This document shows, in pieces, positions 1 to 12,510 of a DNA stretch of 64,000 bases (its first letter is position 1; every line of letters begins with the position of its first letter). Position numbers and translations under genes: made by a program. The notes below the pieces were generated by a model. That model did not search any database. It worked only from the letters and a program-made list of their open reading frames with translations, and was not told where the DNA came from. The DNA comes from Dipteronia dyeriana (taxonomy: Eukaryota; Streptophyta; Magnoliopsida; Sapindales; Sapindaceae), in the NCBI GenBank assembly GCA_032871835.1, contig CM065300.1, positions 69,451,192-69,515,191 of the forward strand, in the 5' to 3' direction.

Positions 1-3000
1 GGGACCAACTGGCCAAGATGTAGAAGGAGATACAACAGTTGAAAAGAGGGAAGGATTAGGAGGTCAAAAAGGACCCCATAAGTGAGATAAACGCCATTTT
101 ACCAGAAAGATTCAGAAGACGGACCTCCTACCAAAGTTTAAGATGCCATCAGACAAGTTCTTCATCACGGAGGATCCTTTGAGCCACTTAGAGAGTTTCA
201 TCACACAGATGGAAATCCAAAACATGACCAGGGCCGCCATATGCTGGATGTTCCCTACTACATTAATAGATTAAGCTAAGTCCTGGTTCAGAAAGCTACT
301 CGCTAGCAGTGTGGATTCTTTCACAAAGCTGTCAACTGATTTCTGCTTGAAATTCTAGAGAGTCAAACCCTGATTGAAGAATCTCATCCATCTACAGTAC
401 ATGATCCAAGAGAGGAGGGAAACCCTCCAGGCTTATATGGAACAACTCCACAAGGAAGTCATCGAGATGAGCGTCTTCATTGAGAAAGAAATCCTCACAA
501 ATTTCAGGCTGAACCTGTGGGCGGACAAGCTTTTTCAGTCCTTTGCCAAGCGGCCTCCAGATACATACCAAGAAGCCTATGAAAAGGCTCTAGAGCAAAT
601 AGAAGTCGATCAGCAGCTCAATGTCAAGATGGAACATGACGATATGAGAACGGTGAAGCGTCAGAAGAAGGAAACTCCTAGACCAGAGTCAGCTCAGAAA
701 AATCAGAATAAACCACCCAATCGGTCGACATACCGCTTCCCTGTTTCTTAACCAAAGTAAGAAAGGTATCCAGTAAGGCGGACCCTTCTGCAGGTTTCAC
801 CTCCTCCCAAGAGAGTAGCACATGTAACGCGAGATGAGAAAGGGTATGATCATTCACCCTTTTGAATGCATCACGTGAAACGATCTATCTCGCTATTTAG
901 GGAAAGAGGCTACTGTTAGAATTATGCTCGTTAGCAAGAGTGTAATATTGTAATTAACAATCTTTTCATATGAATAAAGTGATTTCTAGTTTAACAAATC
1001 TTATAGCATTTATAGTTTAATTATTATAATTGTCAAAAGTAAATAATCATAAGGTCAAAAGACTATGAGAAAAGAAGAATTGTTCATACATCTAGATATG
1101 TATGAATCATTTGTTGATTGTGATTGGGTTGTGTCTATTGGAGTTTAAATTTAGATAGCCCGTCAAGATCCCCAATGTACACGAACTTGCATGGATCACT
1201 TGATATATTCTACCGGACCAATAGGGGTCCATCTAGAATTGTAATAAGGCATGTGAACTTGTTTCATTTTGTAAGAATAGGTCTAGTTCATATGTGGACT
1301 TTTTTTTAAGGTCCAATGGATTTAATAAAATAAGAAAGATAATATATGGCCCTTACATATATTGTATGGGCGGCAAAGGCTATTAAGAATAGCATAAATA
1401 TATTATTTTTATTTTATTCTTTAATTAAATAGAAATTAATTAATTTGTTAATTAATTAATTAATTAATTATTTATTTATTTAATTAAAAGTCAAAAAAAA
1501 ATTCCTAGTAGGAGATGATCTCCTAAAACTATACTATTGTTGGTAGTATAGTTAATGTTAAAGACTATATTTGATAAGTAGATAAATAAAAGGAATTATT
1601 TATCTAATCAAATTAGGAAGTCTTTAATATGGTTACAAATACATTATTGAGTTAGATTAGGAGTCTTGGTGTAGGAAAGAATTCTTATTGGAAAAGAATT
1701 CTTGGTCACCAAGTAAAACTACTTAGTGGTAGAATTCTTCTTTGAAAAGGATTCATAACCACCAAGTTACTCTACCTAAGGATAGGATTCTTGTCCATCA
1801 AGTAATCCTTCTTAGGAAAGAATAAACTCTCCTAATCTAAATCAAAGAGTAAAATTCGGCCAACAACATATGGTTATAGGAGAAGTTAGATTTCCTTTTA
1901 GATAAAGACTCTTAACTACCAAATAAATCCACCTAAGGAATTGATTCTTGACAACCAAGCAAATCCTTCTTAAGAAAGGATTTATCATCCTATATATATA
2001 TGCAAGAGAATTTCAGTCATGATAATGCAACTAAAGGTGAATTTTTTGGTCATCATAGGAATTTTGAGGGAGAAAAATCTGATTTCACTCTAGACAAAAT
2101 TTGATCATCTCTAAGCATTAGTGTGGGAATTCGGCCAAGTAGAGAAAAAAGGGGAACGTTTTTGTATTCGATAGTATACTAATATCCTTTAAATCAAAAG
2201 GGTTTTATGTACAACATCGAATCAAGGTTCACATGAGTTTCAATCAAATTGATTTATAATTCACAAGTGACCGGACATTCTTGGATTTTTCTCTTTGAGG
2301 ATATTTGTAACTAACAAAGAAAAGATTTTTGCTTTGTCTCCATCCTTAGGAATACAATTTAAAGAAAAGGAGCCCACACTCCAAGGTGATTCAAGTTCTT
2401 GATTGGATTGGAAGTTCTTGCGAAATAAATTCGGCACTTGTTCAATCGTCAAGAATAAAAGGTACGATACTTTTATATATGTCAATTAATCTAGGGTTAA
2501 GGTTCTCGTTGCATAAAGGGAATTTTTTTTAATATACGCAAACCCTAATTTCATTTTTATCACGCTTCCGTTGCATTTTGAACCTGTTTTTCCCTACAAC
2601 TACTATAGAAGCCCACACCGATGAAAGCCCCTTGTCTATAGAAGGAACATGTACAAGTATTGCGACTTCCATGAAGACGTGGGTCACAACACTTCAAGTG
2701 TTACAACCTGCGTAATCAAATAGATACCCTGATAAGGGGTGGATGTTTGATAGAGTTCTTGCAACAGGTCAAGGATAATATTAAGACTGGAAGGGAAGTG
2801 CATGCAGAGATCCACGAGCATGCCGAGAAGAGAAAGGGGGAGCAGGTGGATCTGAAATAGTAAATCCAGGTGATACATACCATCAACGGAGGGCCCACTT
2901 TGACTGGAACCTCCAAAAATTCCAGACAAAATCATGCGAGGAAGATTCCCCATATAGATGAAGGGAAAGGTATCTTCAAGGTAGACTAGAGCCCAACTGA

Positions 3001-3030
3001 CCTCTCCCAGGTAACACAGATTATTTTCAC
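1..3030 (+). pseudogene. Tat-A gag, interrupted by a solo LTR
   Basis: This would encode the capsid/nucleocapsid polyprotein. The longest open piece is 374-751 (125 codons) and matches the retrotransposon-gag core. The same order is seen in Tat-B at 7190-8540, so this copy lacks only the N-terminal part outside the window. Stops and a frameshift break 1-373. A solo LTR (914-2598) is inserted in the linker before the zinc knuckle. After it, 2640-2720 reads as a knuckle-like motif of the form YCxFHxxxGHxTS, with a frame slip that loses the last Cys. The C-terminal part runs to about 3030, where protease begins. Confidence 0.8.
914..2598 (+). repeat. Solo LTR X1, unassigned long-LTR family, internally deleted
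   Basis: It begins TGTTAGAATT and ends TTCCCTACA, inside Tat-A gag. The flanks are gctac (909-913) and actac (2599-2603). The empty site in Tat-B near 8115 reads actac, so this is a 5-bp target duplication with one later change. The same LTR occurs in reverse at 8991-11429 and is 2439 bp there. This copy is 1685 bp because about 740-750 bp are missing at about 1110, with TGA microhomology at the junction. There is a TATA-like run at about 1992-2001. No primer site or coding region is attached, so it is a solo LTR left by LTR-LTR recombination. The superfamily cannot be decided from the LTR alone. Confidence 0.85.
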
Positions 3031-3480
3031 AGGCGGACATCTACAATACCGTGCAACCCCATGACGATCCCATGGTGGTCACAGTACAAATTGCTAACTG
3101 CATGGTTCACTGCGTGCTTGTTGACACAGGCAACAACATTGACATCCTCTTTAAAAACACCTTGGAGAAGCTGAATTTGAAACAATGGTGTTACAATAGT
3201 TGCACTACCCCGCTATATGGATTCACTGGGGACTTGATCATACTTTTGGGATAAAAGATCCTCCCAGTAATCGCTTGAATAGCACCTCTCTAGCAAAATG
3301 TTATGACTGACTTCGTGGTGGTAGAAACCTTCTCGGCCTACAATGCGATACTAGGAAGACCTTTCTTTTCATCTTTGAAGGGGGCCCTGTCCATTTACCA
3401 CAACGTCCTAAAGTTTTCGGTAGGAGATAAGGTGGGGGAGATATGTTATGACCAATAAGCAGTCAGGAAGTATTATGCAT
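3031..3480 (+). pseudogene. Tat-A aspartic protease region
   Basis: This is the retroviral-type aspartic protease that would cut Gag-Pol. The frame at 3051-3254 contains VDTGNN, the active-site DTG with NN where Tat-B has SN and the family usually SS or SA. A second part near 3300-3440 matches the ILGRPFL-type flap/C-terminal motif, as in Tat-B at 8817-9056. Stops at about 3252 and later separate the parts. It sits directly after gag, the normal gag-pro order. Confidence 0.75.
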
Positions 3481-4545
3481 ATTCGCTAACTCGACAGCTC
3501 TAGCAAAACAATTTGCACAGGTTACAACGATCCAGGATGCGGTAACACCGAGGATGGTCTGGGAAGATGAAAAACACGTAGATCACCCAGAGGTTGACTC
3601 CGTGATGCCAGATGTAGAAAAATAGAGTAAGGAATGGGCAAGCGGGCATCCTGTGGACAAGCTAGAAGAGATTCCCATCCAGATGGACGATCCTTTGAAG
3701 GACTTAAGGTCAGAGCTACCCTTGAGCCGAAAGTGAAGGAGGGATTAATTAGGAGCCTTAAAGAATTCAACGACATCTTCGCTTGGAATCACGATGAGAT
3801 GCCCATGATCTCAATGTCATTAGCTGCTCATAGATTAGCAGTGGATCCGACAGTCAAGGTTGTCAAGTAGAAAAGGCGTCATTTTAAAACCGAAAGAAGT
3901 AATACGTTTGAGAGGAAGTGAATAAATTATTCAAAGCAAGCTTCATCAGAGAAGCGCGCTATCCTGAATGGATCGCCAACGTGGTCATGGTCACGAAGGC
4001 GAATGGGAAGTGGCGTATGTGTGTTGATTACACTGATCTCAACCACATGTCCAAAAGACAGTTTTCCTTTACCAAAGATCGATCAGTTGGTTGACTCCAC
4101 GTCAGAGAACAAGCTCCTAAGCTTCATGGATGCATTCTCAGGGTACAACCATATTATTATGCACCCTACCGACCAGGACAAAACCAGTTTCATTACCGGG
4201 CAGAGTTTATACTGTTACAAGGCGATGCCATTTAGGCTTAAGAATGCAGGAGCTACGTATTAGCGGTTGGTCAATCGATTGTTCAAGCCCGAGATTGGAA
4301 GATCGATAGAGGTATACATCGATGACATGATCACCAAGTAACCAACCGTAGAAAGATATCACGACGACCTTTGAAGAACTTTCATTTTCCTAAAGGAAAA
4401 CCAGATGAGATTGAACCCCTCTAAATGTGCTTTTGGGGTAACAGCGGGGAAGTTTCTACGCTTCATGGTTCATGAGAGAGGCATAGAGGCTAACCCAGAG
4501 TAAATCAAAGCTATCTTGGACCTAGAATCCATTACATCACTCAAG
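3481..4545 (+). pseudogene. Tat-A reverse transcriptase
   Basis: This is the RNA-dependent DNA polymerase region. A linker at about 3490-3850 (open 3634-3870) precedes the RT core. The open frame 4003-4263 has the LSFMDAFSGYNHI motif, with the first catalytic Asp, and the TSFITG and MPFxLKNAGATY motifs. The YIDDM box, holding the two other catalytic Asp residues, is at about 4315-4329. A frameshift near 4010 and stops at 4261 and 4339 break it. The catalytic motifs are better preserved here than in Tat-B, whose YIDD is lost. Confidence 0.8.
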
Positions 4546-5110
4546 CAGGTACAAATCCTGACCGGACAGATAACAGCGCTCAACAGATTCATTTCTCGCT
4601 CTATAGATAAATGTCTCCCTTTTTTCAAAGCTATCAATTAGGGAAGAAACATGAAATAGGACCAGGAGAGCGAGCAAGCCTTTCAAGCCTTGAAGTAATA
4701 TCTGGCGAGCCCACCATTGTTAGTCAAGCCAAGTCTTTGAGAGGATCAACAAATCTACTTGGTCATTTCAAAAATTGCAGTGAGTGGGGCCTTGTTCAAG
4801 GAATATGGAGATAGGGTCCATCGACCTATCTACTACGAAAGTCACACCCTAACCAAGCCAGAGAAAAATTATACTCTTCTGGAAAAGCTCGTCTATGCTC
4901 TGGTGAATTCGAGGAGGAAGCTCCGTCCCTACTTTCAAGCACACTCAATAGCAGTAGTGACAGATCAACCTCTCCGCCAATTTTTACAAAGGCCAGACGT
5001 ATCTGGTAGGTTGATTTTATGGGATCTAGAACTCACCCAGTTTGATTTACGATACAAACCCAGGACCATATTAAAGCCGAGGCTTAGGCGGACTTCGTGG
5101 CAGAGTTCTC
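4546..5110 (+). pseudogene. Tat-A RNase H (first domain, retroviral type)
   Basis: This domain would remove RNA from the RNA-DNA hybrid during reverse transcription. The frame 4759-5121 carries HRPIYYESHTLTKPEKNYT and the VVTDQPLRQFL stretch typical of the RNase H fused to gypsy RT, ending in the LTQFDLRYKPR motif. It directly follows RT. A frame change near 4760-4810 separates it from the connection domain. It matches Tat-B 12706-13020. Confidence 0.8.
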
Positions 5111-5258
5111 AGTTCCCCTAGGATAACCAACCTCTACAGCGACAATATAGCTTCTGAGAAGATTCCGGAGTTTGATGGCTGGCTGGTAGGTTGCAGTCCT
5201 GGATCCTCTACACGGATGGAGTGTTATGGCAAGTTAGGGGAGGAGCTGGTATAGTTTT
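5111..5258 (+). pseudogene. Tat-A second (archaeal-like) RNase H, N-terminal half
   Basis: The YTDG motif of the additional RNase H is visible at about 5210-5222, followed by the GGAG turn. The frame is cut at 5258 by Tat-B and continues at 54190. In Tat-B the same domain is uninterrupted at 13160-13390, which proves the join. An extra RNase H between RT/RNase H and integrase is a known trait of the Tat lineage. Confidence 0.75.
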
Positions 5259-6510
5259 TATTAATAGCAAAATTTGACTAGGGGACCAAAGACAAATTTT
5301 CCACTCTCCTAGGTCAAATCTACGCCCGAGTTTACCATTCATTAAACCACGAACGAGCCATAAAGATACTACACTGAGGCAAGGAGGGGCCTTCGGGCTT
5401 CAGAATTGTTAGGAATGGAGCCCGACACGATTAGGTCGAGCTCCTCATGCCTACCTTGGAATTGGGATATAGCCGGATACATGGTTATCCGGGATTCTTA
5501 AGATCACCTATCCTGGAACCCCGGTTCTTGGGGTCGAGCTCCAAAACCACCTCATGAAGCAAGGAAAGGTCTTCGAGCACAGGAAGCACTCGAAGTAAAG
5601 CCCGATAAAAAAAGTTAGCTCATTCATGATCAAGGCTTCCCGATGTCAAATTTAACTTGTAGCTTGAACCAGAAGCCCACCAACCTTTCCAAAAGCCCGT
5701 TGTCCCCACCAGATACGAAAAGAGAGTCTTTAAGTGGATCAGATTCGTGCTATAGCTAATGCTCCAACTCGCTAAGGGACATTTGTAACCTACCTGGACA
5801 TGAAAGAAGAAACTTGCCTAATCCACACTTCCCCCCGAAAGTACCCACAAGGTCATCCCAAGCTTCAGGGACCAGAACTAAGGCATAGGACTAGATCATA
5901 TCTACACTCTAACGAACATTAAAACTCTACATACGTGTAAGTCAAGAGATTGAGTCCAAAGAGGAAACAAACTTATCTCCACCAACAATATTCTTGAGTC
6001 CGTTATTTATTCGAACTCAACGATTTTTAAATGGAGGATCCTGTCCGATAAGGAGGGAACAGATTCAGAGAATCATGGCGAGAAATACACATGTTCAAAT
6101 TACTTGGACCATGTATACGTACAAGAAAATGTAGAGGTAGGTAGAGGGAAGAGAGGTGCGAGGACGAAAGCAACACACATATAGACCAACAGATAGAACC
6201 GAGATTGAGAGAATTATGCCTAGCCTAAATTCTGTTATCAAAACACGGTGACCATTGTATTTACTATTCGACAGGCACGAGGTTGCCACCCTCCTATGCC
6301 CTAAAGAGATTGTGAGTGTATTTGAGTGATTTCTGTATACCATAAGTGATCAATAATAAAATTCTCATTTGCCATCATAGTAGGATTCAAATATTCATTT
6401 CTATCCTAACAGGTAAGGTATCTAAGGTACTGACCCCGGCTACCACCTCCGTGGTAGTGGTCTCGAAGGTGTTAGTTGGAATTTCTCATTGAGCAAATTT
6501 CCCATTAACA
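5259..6510 (+). repeat. Tat-B 5' LTR
   Basis: The LTR is 1252 bp. It starts TATTAATAGC (the expected TG has become TA) and ends CCCATTAACA. It aligns end to end with 52932-54189, clearly diverged but with few gaps. The TATA box seen in the 3' LTR (TATAAATA at 53791) is here TGTATACGTA at about 6112-6121, so the promoter looks lost. An AATAAAATT poly(A)-like signal lies at about 6354. Confidence 0.92.
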
Positions 6511-6515
6511 CTTTC

Positions 6516-6533
6516 TCGCGCCGTCTGTGGGAA
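6516..6533 (+). other. Tat-B primer-binding site, tRNA-Arg-like
   Basis: The sequence TCGCGCCGTCTGTGGGAA lies 5 bp after the LTR. It differs at one base from TGGCGCCGTCTGTGGGAA, the primer site used by many plant gypsy elements and ascribed to tRNA-Arg. It marks the start of minus-strand synthesis. The assignment to tRNA-Arg is from general knowledge of Tat elements. Confidence 0.8.
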
Positions 6534-6584
6534 CAAACCACACATTTATTTTTACAGTTAAAAATTTACTGTTTTGCAGTCATT

Positions 6585-8545
6585 ATGAGGTTCCGCTCTT
6601 CACAGGGACAACCCGAGGCTTTGGAACAGCCTTTAGCAGCATCAACATGAAAGGACCCAAATAAAGGAAAAAAATCTAGGCACCGTATCAAAATTCCGGT
6701 TCAGCGAACCCTTGCGCGGGCTTCTGGTCCTCTTATGTTATGCCAAGGCTTGTTCGATCAATAGGCGGCGGCCCTTGTAGAAAATATCCGCCTTTTTCTG
6801 CTCGATGAGGGCATCACGGTCCTACCAGCAAACCCCAACACATAAAGGGAGCCGAGCAGGCCCGAAACCAGAACACTTGCCTTCTATCACCTAGGACTTC
6901 CTTCTCCGGAGCCCGCCCGTGAGGGGGCCGGGCTTAACCATCAATCCGGGATACATTAGAGCCAATGCCCTCAATTCAGGGTAAACAATCACATTACCAA
7001 CTCAGGCGAGTTAAATCTGTAGCAGATGCCTTACCGTGGGAACAACAAGATGTTCTTTTCCCGATGGCCGCAGGGAGAGAAGCTCTGTCTAGAGAGAAAG
7101 GTTACCGGAAAAGCCTGGTGGAGGTTGCCAGCTCATCTGAGGAATCCGATAGAGAGGAATCCAAGGTCAACTCAAAGAAACCTGGAAACAAGCGCTTGAG
7201 AAATCAACTTACAAGACTGCAGAAAGAGGTCCAGCTGATGAATGCGGGAAAGCACAAGGAGGACAAGAAAGATCTGTTAAGCGAGATGAACGCTCCTTTT
7301 ACCAGAAGGATCCGGGAGGTGGAGCTTCTACCAAAATTCAAGATGCCGACTGATAAATTATGTGGAACGGAAGACCCCTTGAGCTAGCTAGAGAGCTTTT
7401 CCAGCAAATGGAAGTCCAAAATACCACCAGAGCTGCCATATGCAAGATGTTTCCTACCACCCTGATTGATTACGCCAAGACTTGGTTCAGAAAGTTGTCT
7501 GTTGGTAGCATAGATTAGTTTGCAAAGCTATTAACCGATTTTTGCTCTCAGTTCTAGGGGGACAAACAACATGCGAAGGACCCCATACATATACAGTATG
7601 TGATTCATGACCGAAATGAGACGCTCCGGACATATGTTGAACGCTTCTATAAGGAAGTCATCCAGATAGGGTCTTCGTTGAGAAAGAAATTCTGGCCAAT
7701 TTGAGAAGGAACTTGTGGGCAAGCAATCTTTTCCTATCCATTGTCAAGCGACCTCTGAAGACCTAACAGGAGGCCTATGACCAGGCTCTAGAGCAAGTCA
7801 AAATCAACGAAGAGCTTAGGATCAAAACGAAACATGACGATACAAGAACAGTAAAGCGACAGAAGAAGGAAGCACCCAAGCCAGAGCCAGCTCAGAAAAA
7901 CCAGAACAAACCCCCTAATAAGTTGACTTACTGTTTCCCCATTTTTCAACCCAAGCTAGAGAGGTATCTAGCAAAGAGAACTCCACCACGAGCTTCACCT
8001 CTTTCTCTCAGGATTGTAGCCCCTATATCTAGAAACGAGAGAGGGTATGATCATTACATCCCCTTAAACGTATCTCGTGAAACAATTTATCTCACCATTG
8101 GGGATAGAGGACTACTACATAAGCCTGCACCTATGAAAGCTCCGGTTGATAAGAGAAATCGATATAAGTACTGTAACTTATATGAATATGTGGGACACAA
8201 TACTTCAGAGTGTTATAACTTGCGCAATCAAATCGAGGCTCTGATAAGAGAAGGATGTTTGATAGAGTTCTTGGAGCAGGTCAGGGACAATATTCAGACT
8301 GGAAGGGAAGTACAACCCGAGATCTGTGAGCATACTGAGAAGAGAAAATGGGAACAAGCGGATCTGATACAACAAATCTCGGTGATACATACCATCAGCG
8401 GAGGGCCCACTCTGGCTGGTACCTCTAGTAATTCAAGGAAAAATCACACGAGGAAGATCCCTTGTGTAGATGAAAAACTAGGTATCTTTAAGGTCGACCA
8501 GAGCTCGACCAACCCCTCCAAGTTGTCACAGATCATTTTCACATA
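6585..8545 (+). pseudogene. Tat-B gag
   Basis: The first ATG after the primer site is at 6585 and opens a frame that stops within about 25 codons. Open pieces are 6965-7387, which includes a charged, probably helical stretch, and 7923-8546 (207 codons). The gag core (about 7360-7740) is scrambled by stops and frameshifts. The C-terminal piece has the knuckle-like motif YCNLYEYVGHNTSEC at about 8167-8211, in which the Tat-A phenylalanine-histidine is leucine-tyrosine. Protease follows directly. The order matches Tat-A. Confidence 0.82.
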
Positions 8546-8990
8546 GGCGGATGTCTATAACACTGTGTAGCCTCACGATGACCTCATGGTTGTCACAGTA
8601 CAGATTGCCAACTGTATGGTCCATCGCGTGATTCTTGACACAGGCAGCAACGTCGACATTCTCTTCAAAGATACCTTGGAAAAATTAAATTTGAAATAAT
8701 GGTGTTACAATAGCTGCACCATCTCGCTGTATGGATTCACCAGGGACTCAATCATACCTAAGGGATCAAAGATCCTCCCAGTAATTGTAGGAACATCACC
8801 CCTCCAGTAAATTGTTATGATGGACTTCGTGGTTGTAGATACCCCATCGTCCTACAATGTGATACTGGGGAGACCTTTCCTGTCATCCTTGAAGGGGATC
8901 CTGTCCATTTACCACAACGTCCTGAAGTTCCCAGTAGGAGACAAAGTCGGAGAGGTACGGGGTGACCAGCAAGCAGCCAGGAGATGTTAT
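8546..8990 (+). pseudogene. Tat-B aspartic protease
   Basis: The active site reads LDTGSN at about 8634-8651, with the catalytic DTG intact. The later frame 8817-9056 has VILGRPFLSSLKGILS, the conserved C-terminal half of the retroviral protease fold. Stops at about 8697 and about 8810 break the frame. The linker after it is cut at 8990 by solo LTR X2 and resumes at 11430. Confidence 0.8.
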
Positions 8991-11429
8991 TGTAGGGAAA
9001 AACCAGGTTCAAAAAGCAACGGAAGCGTGATAAAAAAGAAATTAAAAAGATATTAGAGTTTGCGTATAAATAAAAAAAATTCCCTTTATGAAAGGAGAAC
9101 CTTAACCCTAGATTAATTGACATATATAAAAGTATCGTACCTTTTTATCGTGATGATTGAACAAACGCCGAATCGATTCCGTAAGATCTTCCAATCCAAT
9201 CAAGAACGTGAATCACCTTGGAATGTGGGCTCCCTTACTTTTTATTGTATACATGAGGATGGAGACAAAGCAAAATCTTTTCTTTGTTAGATACAAATAA
9301 CCTCCAAGAGAAAAATCCAAGAACATCCGGTCACTTGTGAATTATCAATCAATTTGATTAAAACTCACGTGAACCTTGATTCGATGTTGTAAACAAAACC
9401 CTTTTGATGTAAAGGATATTAGTATACAATCGAAAACAAAAATGTTCCCCTTTTTTCTCTACTTGGCCGAATTCACACACCATTGTTTAGAGATGATCGA
9501 ATTTTGTCTAGAGTAAAATCAGATTTTTCTCCCTCAAAATTCCTATGATGGCCGAATTCTTCACTAAGAAAAATAGGTCTGGCAGAAATTCACCTCTAAT
9601 TGCCTTTTTTTGGGCTGGCCGAATTTCTCATGCACATATATATAGGATCATAAATCCACTCCTAAGAAGGATTTACTTGGTTGGCAAGAATCATTTCCTT
9701 ATGTGGATTTATTTGGTAGTTAAGTGTCCTTATCTAAAAGGAAATCTAACATCTCCTATAACCATATGTGTTGACTGAATTTTACCTCTTTGATGTAGAT
9801 TAAGAGAGTTTATTCTTTCCTAAGAAGGATTACTTGATGGACAATAATCCTATCCTTAGGTAGATTAACTTTGTGGTTATGAATCCTTTTCAAAGAAGAA
9901 TTCTACCACTAAGTAGTTTTACTTGGTGACCAAGAATCTTTTTCCAAAAAGAATTCTTTCCTACACCAAGACTCCTAATCCAACTCAATAGTGTATTTGT
10001 AACAATATTAAAGACTTCCTAATTTTATTAGATAAATAATTCCTTTTATTTATCTACTTATCAATTATAGTCTTTAACATTAACTATACTACCAATAATA
10101 GTATAGTTTTACGAGACCATCTCCTACTAGGAAAAAGATTTTTACATTTAATTAAATAATTAATTAATTAATTAATTTCCATTTAATTAAATAATAAAAT
10201 AAAAATAATATATTTAAGCTATTCTTAATAGCCTTTGCCGCCCATACCATATATACAAGGGCCATATATTATTTTTCTTATTTTATTAAATCCATTGGAC
10301 CTTAATAAAAAGTCCACATGTGAACTAGACCTATTCTTACAAAAAGAAACAAGTTCTCATGCCTTATTACAATTCTAGATGGACCCCTATTGGTTCGGTA
10401 GAATATATTAAGTGATCCATGCAAGTTCGTGTGGATTGAGAATCTTGGCAGGCTATCTAAATTAAGCTCCAATAGACACAACCTAATCACAATCAACAAG
10501 TGATTCACTTAGGTTCGATCTATTTGATTTTAGTTCATTCCACTAAAGAACTAAAATTGAACTCTTAAATAAAGATAGAATAAGTTGATATTTACACATT
10601 CATACCCTAGACAACCTTATTGGAGAATAGACTGCCTATAGCTCTCCAAGTTACCATATTTACTCAAATGACCACATTTTGAACTTGGATATTTTGACTT
10701 GTCCAGAAGCCATGTTTCAATAGACACTATTGAAAACTTAACGTTAAGATTTAATATCCAATACCTCAAAACATCCATATGATGGTATTCTACTCTCATT
10801 CAATAAATGGAGCCATGATGTCCATATCTATAAATGAAATCCTCTATCGATTAACAAATGAATACCACCAAACTATCAAGGATAGATTATTTTATATAAT
10901 CGTACTCATTGATAGCTCAAATGATAACACTTGCAACCATAAGTCCATCATTTATCTCAGGATTGAGATAGACTCTCCGATTGTCTTCAAATGAAAACTT
11001 TTATCCATTGACGGTTCTAGATAAAGTATTTCATTTTGATCATATTCAATGCACCCAGTGCACTAGATTCTTTTGCCCAAAGACACCACAGTTTGATGAT
11101 TTTAGACTCATCATAAAACATTTGATCCTACTCAAATGCTAGCAAAAGAATCTACAACTTTGACAAGATAAAGGTGCCCAACCTCCTATCTTAAGTTGTG
11201 AATATTATTCAAGACTAACTAAGGAATTGTGTCTACCTCATACATATCTAGATGTATGAACAATTCTTCTTTTCTCATAGTCTTTTGACCTTATGATTAT
11301 TTACTTTTGACAATTATAATAATTAAACTATAAATGCTATAAGATTTGTTAAGCTATAAATCACTTTATTCATATGAAAAGATTGTTAATTACAATATTA
11401 CACTCTTGCTATCGAGCAAAATCCTGACA
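8991..11429 (-). repeat. Solo LTR X2, full-length copy of the unassigned long-LTR family
   Basis: The LTR is 2439 bp. On the minus strand it starts TGTCAGGATT and ends TTCCCTACA. The 5-bp flanks are gttat (8986-8990) and gttac (11430-11434), one change apart. It matches X1 along its length, plus about 740-750 bp that X1 lacks (about 10505-11245). A TATA-like run lies at about 9638-9647 in LTR orientation. The small open frames at 9545-9778, 10302-10508, 10617-10799 and 10779-10994 have no recognisable domain and I regard them as chance. It splits the protease-RT linker of Tat-B. Confidence 0.88.
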
Positions 11430-11434
11430 GTTAC

Positions 11435-12510
11435 GCAGTGTCTGCCAACCTAACAGCTCTAGCAAAACAACTTGCACAGGTAACAACGATCCAGGATGGG
11501 GAAACACCTGGATTAATCTTGGAGGATGTAAAACCTATAAATCACCCAGAAGATGACATCGTGGTGCCAGACGAAGAGGAGCAGATGAGGGAATGGGCCA
11601 GCGGTCATCCAGTGGATAAGCTATAAGAGATTCCCATCCGGGTGGGCGATTCCTCGAAGGTCATCAAAGTCGGAGCCACCCTTGAACCGGGAGTGAAGTA
11701 GGGTTAGATCGGGCTCCATAGAGAATTCAATGACACCTTCACTTTGAGTAACAACGAGAGGCCCGGGATCCCGATGTCTTTGGCTGCTCATCGATTGGCA
11801 GTGGATCAAACCTTCAAGTTCGTCAAACAAAAAAAGCGTCACTTTAACACCGAAAGAAATGTTACGGTTTAGAAAGAAGTGAACAAATTGACCAAAGCGA
11901 GCTTCATCAGAGAGGCACGTTACCTCGAATGGATCGTCAACGTGGTCTTGGTCAAGAAGGCAAATGGAAGTGGCCCATGTGCGTTGATTACATTGACCCC
12001 AACCGGGCATGTCCGAAAGACACTTTCCCTCTACCAAAAATCGATCAGTTGGTTGACTCCACATCTGGAAACAAGCTTCTGGGCTTCATGGATGCATTCT
12101 CATGATATAACCAGATTATGATACACCCCACCGACTAAGAAAAGACCAGCTTTATCACCGGGCGGAGTTTGTATTGCTAGAAGGTGATGTCATTCGGGCT
12201 TGAGAATACGAGAGCTACATATCAACGGTTGGTCAATCGGCTGTTCAAGTCAGAAATTGGAAGATCAATAGAGGTATACATCGACAAATTGAACACCAAG
12301 TTATCAACTGCTGAAAGCTATCAGGATGACCTTCACGAAACTTTCATGATCCTAATGGAAAACCAGATGAGATTGAACTCCTTCAAATGCACCTTTGAGG
12401 TGACTGCGGGGAAGTTTCTAGGCTTCATGGTTCATGAGAGAGGAATAAAGGCTAACCCAAAAAAGATCAAGGCTATCCTGGACCTAGAATCCCCCATATC
12501 GCTTAAATAG
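11435..12510 (+). pseudogene. Tat-B reverse transcriptase
   Basis: The linker frame 11438-11626 and the RT frames 11879-12121 and 12184-12510 align with Tat-A 3490-4545. Visible motifs are the ANGxG region, FWASWMHSHD (a decayed form of the first catalytic-Asp motif) and FGLENTRATYQRLVNRLF. The YIDD box has become YIDK at about 12280, so a catalytic Asp is lost. Several frameshifts separate the pieces, and the copy is dead as a polymerase. Confidence 0.82.

Noticed and set aside
1433..1492. TTAA-rich run as a functional repeat or origin
   Set aside because: It is a simple AT-rich microsatellite inside an LTR, with a similar run in the second copy (about 10150-10200); nothing more can be said.
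2261..2485. 74-codon minus ORF in solo LTR X1
   Set aside because: It is not kept in the X2 copy, where frames differ; no domain.
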